Shown here: positions 62,540 to 64,000 of the stretch, piece after piece
Numbering within the stretch: position 1 is the stretch's first letter
Layout: every line of letters begins with the position of its first letter
Assembly: GCF_012849095.1 (NCBI RefSeq)
Contig: NZ_CP051680.1
Coordinates: forward strand, 8,171,001-8,235,000
Direction: 5' to 3'
Origin: Cohnella herbarum
GTDB lineage: Bacteria > Bacillota > Bacilli > Paenibacillales > Paenibacillaceae
DNA length: 64,000 bases
Program-made: the position numbers and the translations under genes
The notes under the pieces: generated by a model
What the model was told of the DNA's origin: nothing
The model's input: only the letters and a program-made list of their open reading frames with translations
Databases searched by the model: none

Positions 62540-63796
62540 TTAATTGATACGATAGCGTAAAATAGTCCCCTGCTCCAAGTACATCTGCTCGCGGAATCGT
62601 TCAATGTCCGGGTGAAATTGAATAACCGCTTCGCGCCTGACCTGCTTGACCCGGGAGATCGCTCGTTCAAGCTCCGCGGACAGGGCAATCGAAGCGCCTC
62701 CGCTATCGTCCAGCGCCATTGCCGTACCGGCGACGGCGCCTTGGGCAATGGCAACTTTGGCGCTTTCTACGCCGGTAATGTTGCCTGCCACGTATAGTCG
62801 GGAAAGCGGCGTTCTCATGCTCTCGGCATGCAGAGGGATGTGCCCGCCTAATTGCGGCGCATATCGGAAAGGGCAACCCGCTACGGCAGCGAGCTCCGCT
62901 AGCGGATAAAGTCCGCCGGCGATGCATACGAAGTCGGCTTCCACGAAACGTTCGGAGCCTGCGACGACTCGGCCGTCCGGCGTGATTTTCGCGACTCGAA
63001 CCCCTTCTACGCTATCCGTGCCGACGATCTCCAGGGCGGAACGCCTAAGTTGGAGCGGAGTATCCCATATTCGCAAACCGCTGCCGGGGTACCCGGCTAC
63101 AACGAGCCGTTGCAGCCATGACGGCCGAATCAAGGAGGCTCCCCAACGAAACATCGGGTTCGGCGCCATATGCGCGAATCTAAGCAGAGAGTTGAAGACG
63201 CGGTTCGGATCGGAAGCATGTCCCGATAACGCGTTTTTGGGCGGAAGCACGATGGCAGCGAGTTCTATTCCGGCCAGTCGAAGCTCGGAGACGATCGCCA
63301 TTGCCAACACGTTCATGCCGATGACGACTCCTCGATTGCCGACTTTTACCCTCTGCACGTTCGTCATCACTTGAGCGGCGCCGATGGACATCACTCCGGG
63401 CAAAGTCCAACCGGGTACCGGAATGGCCGATTCGGCGGCACCCGTCGCGAGTAGTAGTCTCTTCGCTTGGAACAGACCCTCGTTCGTCCAGACCGTCCAC
63501 CCTTCATCCCCGTTTCTTTCCAGTCCGGTAACGGATACTCCCGTTCGAATGTCCACGCCATCGCGAAGTGCACGTTCCATAAGCTGAGACGCTTCCTTTA
63601 TGCCGTTCCACCAGCTTCCGTCCGGCTCCTGATGGAGCTGCCCGAGCAATCTTCCGCCGGCGCGGGGGTACTCGTCGAGAACGGTAATCCGCATTCCGTT
63701 CCCGGATCCGGCTGCCGCTATCGCCGCGGATAGCCCCGCGGGTCCCGCTCCCACGATTAAGGCATCTCGGATGTTCCCGTCACGAATGCCGTTCAT
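62540..63796 (-). CDS. FAD/NAD(P)-binding oxidoreductase, HcnB-like (candidate D-hydroxyproline dehydrogenase alpha subunit)
   Basis: 418 residues. Dinucleotide site ALIVGAGPAGLSAAIAAAG at the N-terminus, AGGRLLGQLHQEPDGSWW, LLLATGAAESAIPVPGWTLPGV and AAQVMTNVQRVKVGNRGVVIG for the second nucleotide site. This is the pattern of alpha subunits of D-hydroxyproline dehydrogenase, opine oxidases and HcnB. The usual C-terminal Cys-rich BFD-like segment is absent; the protein ends LEQGTILRYRIN. The frame is open further upstream, but ATG 63796 overlaps the preceding stop (ATGA). With the 2Fe-2S subunit upstream it would oxidise D-hydroxyproline to pyrroline-4-hydroxy-2-carboxylate; the substrate is inferred from the locus. 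Confidence 0.8.
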   Translation of the reverse strand: MNGIRDGNIRDALIVGAGPAGLSAAIAAAGSGNGMRITVLDEYPRAGGRLLGQLHQEPDGSWWNGIKEASQLMERALRDGVDIRTGVSVTGLERNGDEGWTVWTNEGLFQAKRLLLATGAAESAIPVPGWTLPGVMSIGAAQVMTNVQRVKVGNRGVVIGMNVLAMAIVSELRLAGIELAAIVLPPKNALSGHASDPNRVFNSLLRFAHMAPNPMFRWGASLIRPSWLQRLVVAGYPGSGLRIWDTPLQLRRSALEIVGTDSVEGVRVAKITPDGRVVAGSERFVEADFVCIAGGLYPLAELAAVAGCPFRYAPQLGGHIPLHAESMRTPLSRLYVAGNITGVESAKVAIAQGAVAGTAMALDDSGGASIALSAELERAISRVKQVRREAVIQFHPDIERFREQMYLEQGTILRYRIN

Positions 63797-64000
63797 GCGC
63801 CTCCGCTCCTTTCGGAGGGGGGCGTATGCCGAAACGGCAAGGGCAGTTTGATGCCGGAAGAGATCGTCATGCCTTCTTTTACAGGGGTCATACATGCTCT
63901 AATTCCGCTAAAACCGTCTACCGATACGCGACATTCCATACAATGACCGATATTACAATAGATTCCGCGGGGGTTATCGCTCTCCTCCTGTACCCGCAGC
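63793..64000 (-). CDS. 2Fe-2S ferredoxin-like subunit, HcnA-like (N-terminus beyond window)
   Basis: The last ~68 residues of a small iron-sulfur protein running in from the right edge. Seen: RGIYCNIGHCMECRVSVDG and, 17 residues after the last of these Cys, GIRACMTPVKEGM; the four Cys match the C-x4-C-x2-C and distal Cys ligands of HcnA-like gamma subunits. It is coupled to the FAD subunit by an ATGA overlap. It completes an alpha-gamma pair; the beta subunit and an epimerase would be expected further right. Confidence 0.85.
   Translation of the reverse strand, partial: LRVQEESDNPRGIYCNIGHCMECRVSVDGFSGIRACMTPVKEGMTISSGIKLPLPFRHTPPSERSGGA

Overview
The window looks like chromosomal DNA of a Paenibacillaceae bacterium (Paenibacillus/Cohnella type). 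Evidence: YesM/YesN two-component pairs beside CUT1 sugar importers, LplB/YtcP-type permeases, a triple-SLH surface protein, the sporulation protein YhbH, class Ib NrdIEF, strong Shine-Dalgarno sites and frequent GTG/TTG starts. I see no rRNA, tRNA, CRISPR array or prophage.

Layout. (a) 1-10650: a peptidoglycan (MurNAc) salvage locus: nagZ (cut by the left edge), murQ, a divergent murR-like regulator, an ABC importer without ATPase, then anmK, namZ and a BadF-type MurK-like kinase. NagZ and NamZ lack signal peptides and a MurK-like kinase replaces the usual PTS, which suggests that cell-wall sugars are imported intact by the ABC system and dismantled in the cytoplasm. (b) 11060-21530: an SLH surface protein, yhbH, a small unknown gene, sbcD-sbcC and an HD-GYP c-di-GMP phosphodiesterase. 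(c) 21717-33941: a sugar-sensing module (response regulator YesN, kinase YesM, a membrane-anchored RbsB-like binding protein), two CUT1 solute-binding proteins, one permease pair and an MFS gene with a frameshift. Within it, 26276-29190 holds three unrelated tandem-repeat arrays and a transposase-like remnant. (d) 33879-46087: small membrane proteins, a PAS-GGDEF-EAL protein, nrdIEF under apparent NrdR boxes, yunC, the methionine-salvage genes mtnK and mtnA (mtnA frameshifted) and a GH127 beta-L-arabinofuranosidase.

(e) 44126-64000 is the most interesting part. In order it encodes a cytoplasmic GH127 beta-L-arabinofuranosidase, a YesM/YesN pair, a CUT1 importer, an Xaa-Pro-type M24 peptidase, a DapA-family lyase/deaminase, an aldehyde dehydrogenase, sigma-54, a secreted zinc metalloprotease with carbohydrate-binding modules and, on the other strand at the right edge, the FAD subunit and the 2Fe-2S subunit of an HcnAB-like dehydrogenase. 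Read together this fits a pathway for plant hydroxyproline-rich glycoproteins (extensins): secreted protease, import, removal of beta-L-arabinofuranose from hydroxyproline, prolyl peptide cleavage, and oxidation of hydroxyproline through pyrroline-4-hydroxy-2-carboxylate and alpha-ketoglutaric semialdehyde to alpha-ketoglutarate. The individual families are known. The assembly into one locus is my inference.

A Fur-controlled AraC regulator fused in frame to a siderophore-binding lipoprotein lies at 60438-62393. Two genes (the MFS gene and mtnA) each lack one base in a G run, which may be real mutation or a sequencing artefact.
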